DNA of 64,000 bases from positions 117,721,001 to 117,785,000 of the forward strand of contig NC_092520.1 of the NCBI RefSeq assembly GCF_037038585.1. Direction: 5' to 3'. The stretch comes from Patagioenas fasciata. Its lineage: Eukaryota > Chordata > Aves > Columbiformes > Columbidae. Position numbers and translations under genes: made by a program. A model generated the notes under the pieces. It searched no databases. It had not been told where the DNA came from and worked only from the letters and a program-made list of their open reading frames with translations. Shown here piece by piece: positions 63,714-64,000 of this stretch. The first letter of the stretch is position 1. Every line of letters begins with the position of its first letter.

Positions 63714-64000
63714 TGTGGTTGAGACGGACAAACGACAGAGACCAGGTTCTTCCAGGATGAAAGTAGTAGATGCCATTTATTGCCACAAGTGCATTTTTAT
63801 ACAGTTTTACCAATTCATGTGTCTCTTCACTATTGGTTACAAGTTACAGCAGTAACATCTCATTGGCTAATTTTGCTATCATCAATGTTACTCTTCTTCT
63901 CCCTTCTCTCTCACGGGTACATCCTTAACATCTCTGATAATCCTTTACTCCCATCTTTCTCATGGGTAGGCCTTCATATCTTCAAGGCTAATTTCTGTTC
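63714..64000 (-). mobile_element. Putative ERV LTR, runs off the window
   Basis: On the minus strand CTGTATAAAAATG (TATA type, near 63,800) precedes GGCAATAAATGG (polyadenylation signal, near 63,780). The left part holds GACCAGGTTCTTCCAGG, which looks like LTR R/U5 sequence. The right end is not in the window. Confidence 0.5.

Overview
The window is nuclear DNA from a bird. The evidence is many 5'-truncated CR1 LINEs, avian-type ERV LTRs (one family begins TGTCCTGGTTTCAGC-like and ends in TTAAACCACAACA-like), short GT-AG genes with large introns, and the gene pair ASMT-AKAP17A. That pair sits in the human pseudoautosomal region and is autosomal in birds. The encoded proteins resemble chicken orthologues as I know them, but ASMT is clearly not identical to chicken, so the species cannot be named. 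Only two protein-coding genes can be supported, both on the minus strand. Most other open frames are chance, transposon-derived or antisense to real exons. 

Layout. 1-4.6 kb: a block paralogous to 20.88-24.25 kb, containing a TATA box and a short putative first exon on the minus strand. 3.6 kb: a CR1. 7.6-8.4 kb: a degenerate LTR just beyond the 3' end of ASMT. 8.6-16.8 kb: ASMT, eight coding exons that join in frame to 346 codons. 16.8-27.6 kb: ASMT 5' flank, including the second copy of the duplicated promoter block (TATA at 21.41 kb) and an LTR fragment. 27.6-34.4 kb: AKAP17A, four coding exons that join to 691 codons. 34.8-35.45 kb: the AKAP17A CpG island. 35.5-36.9 kb: two CR1 copies tail to tail, one of them split by a small hAT-type element. 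37-64 kb: a gene-poor stretch with CR1s, LTRs, a second copy of the hAT-type element, a 205-bp GGAGA pentamer array and no recognisable gene. P2RY8, expected near AKAP17A by synteny, is not seen. 

Functions. ASMT makes melatonin from N-acetylserotonin in pineal and retina. AKAP17A is an SR-like nuclear-speckle protein that anchors protein kinase A and affects splicing. They are neighbours by conserved synteny, not by shared function. 

The most interesting observation is that the putative noncoding first exon and TATA box upstream of ASMT, with several kb of flank, are present twice about 20.9 kb apart on the same strand. The left copy points off the window's left edge. This predicts a tandem ASMT paralogue, or a second gene driven by a copied ASMT promoter, just outside the window.
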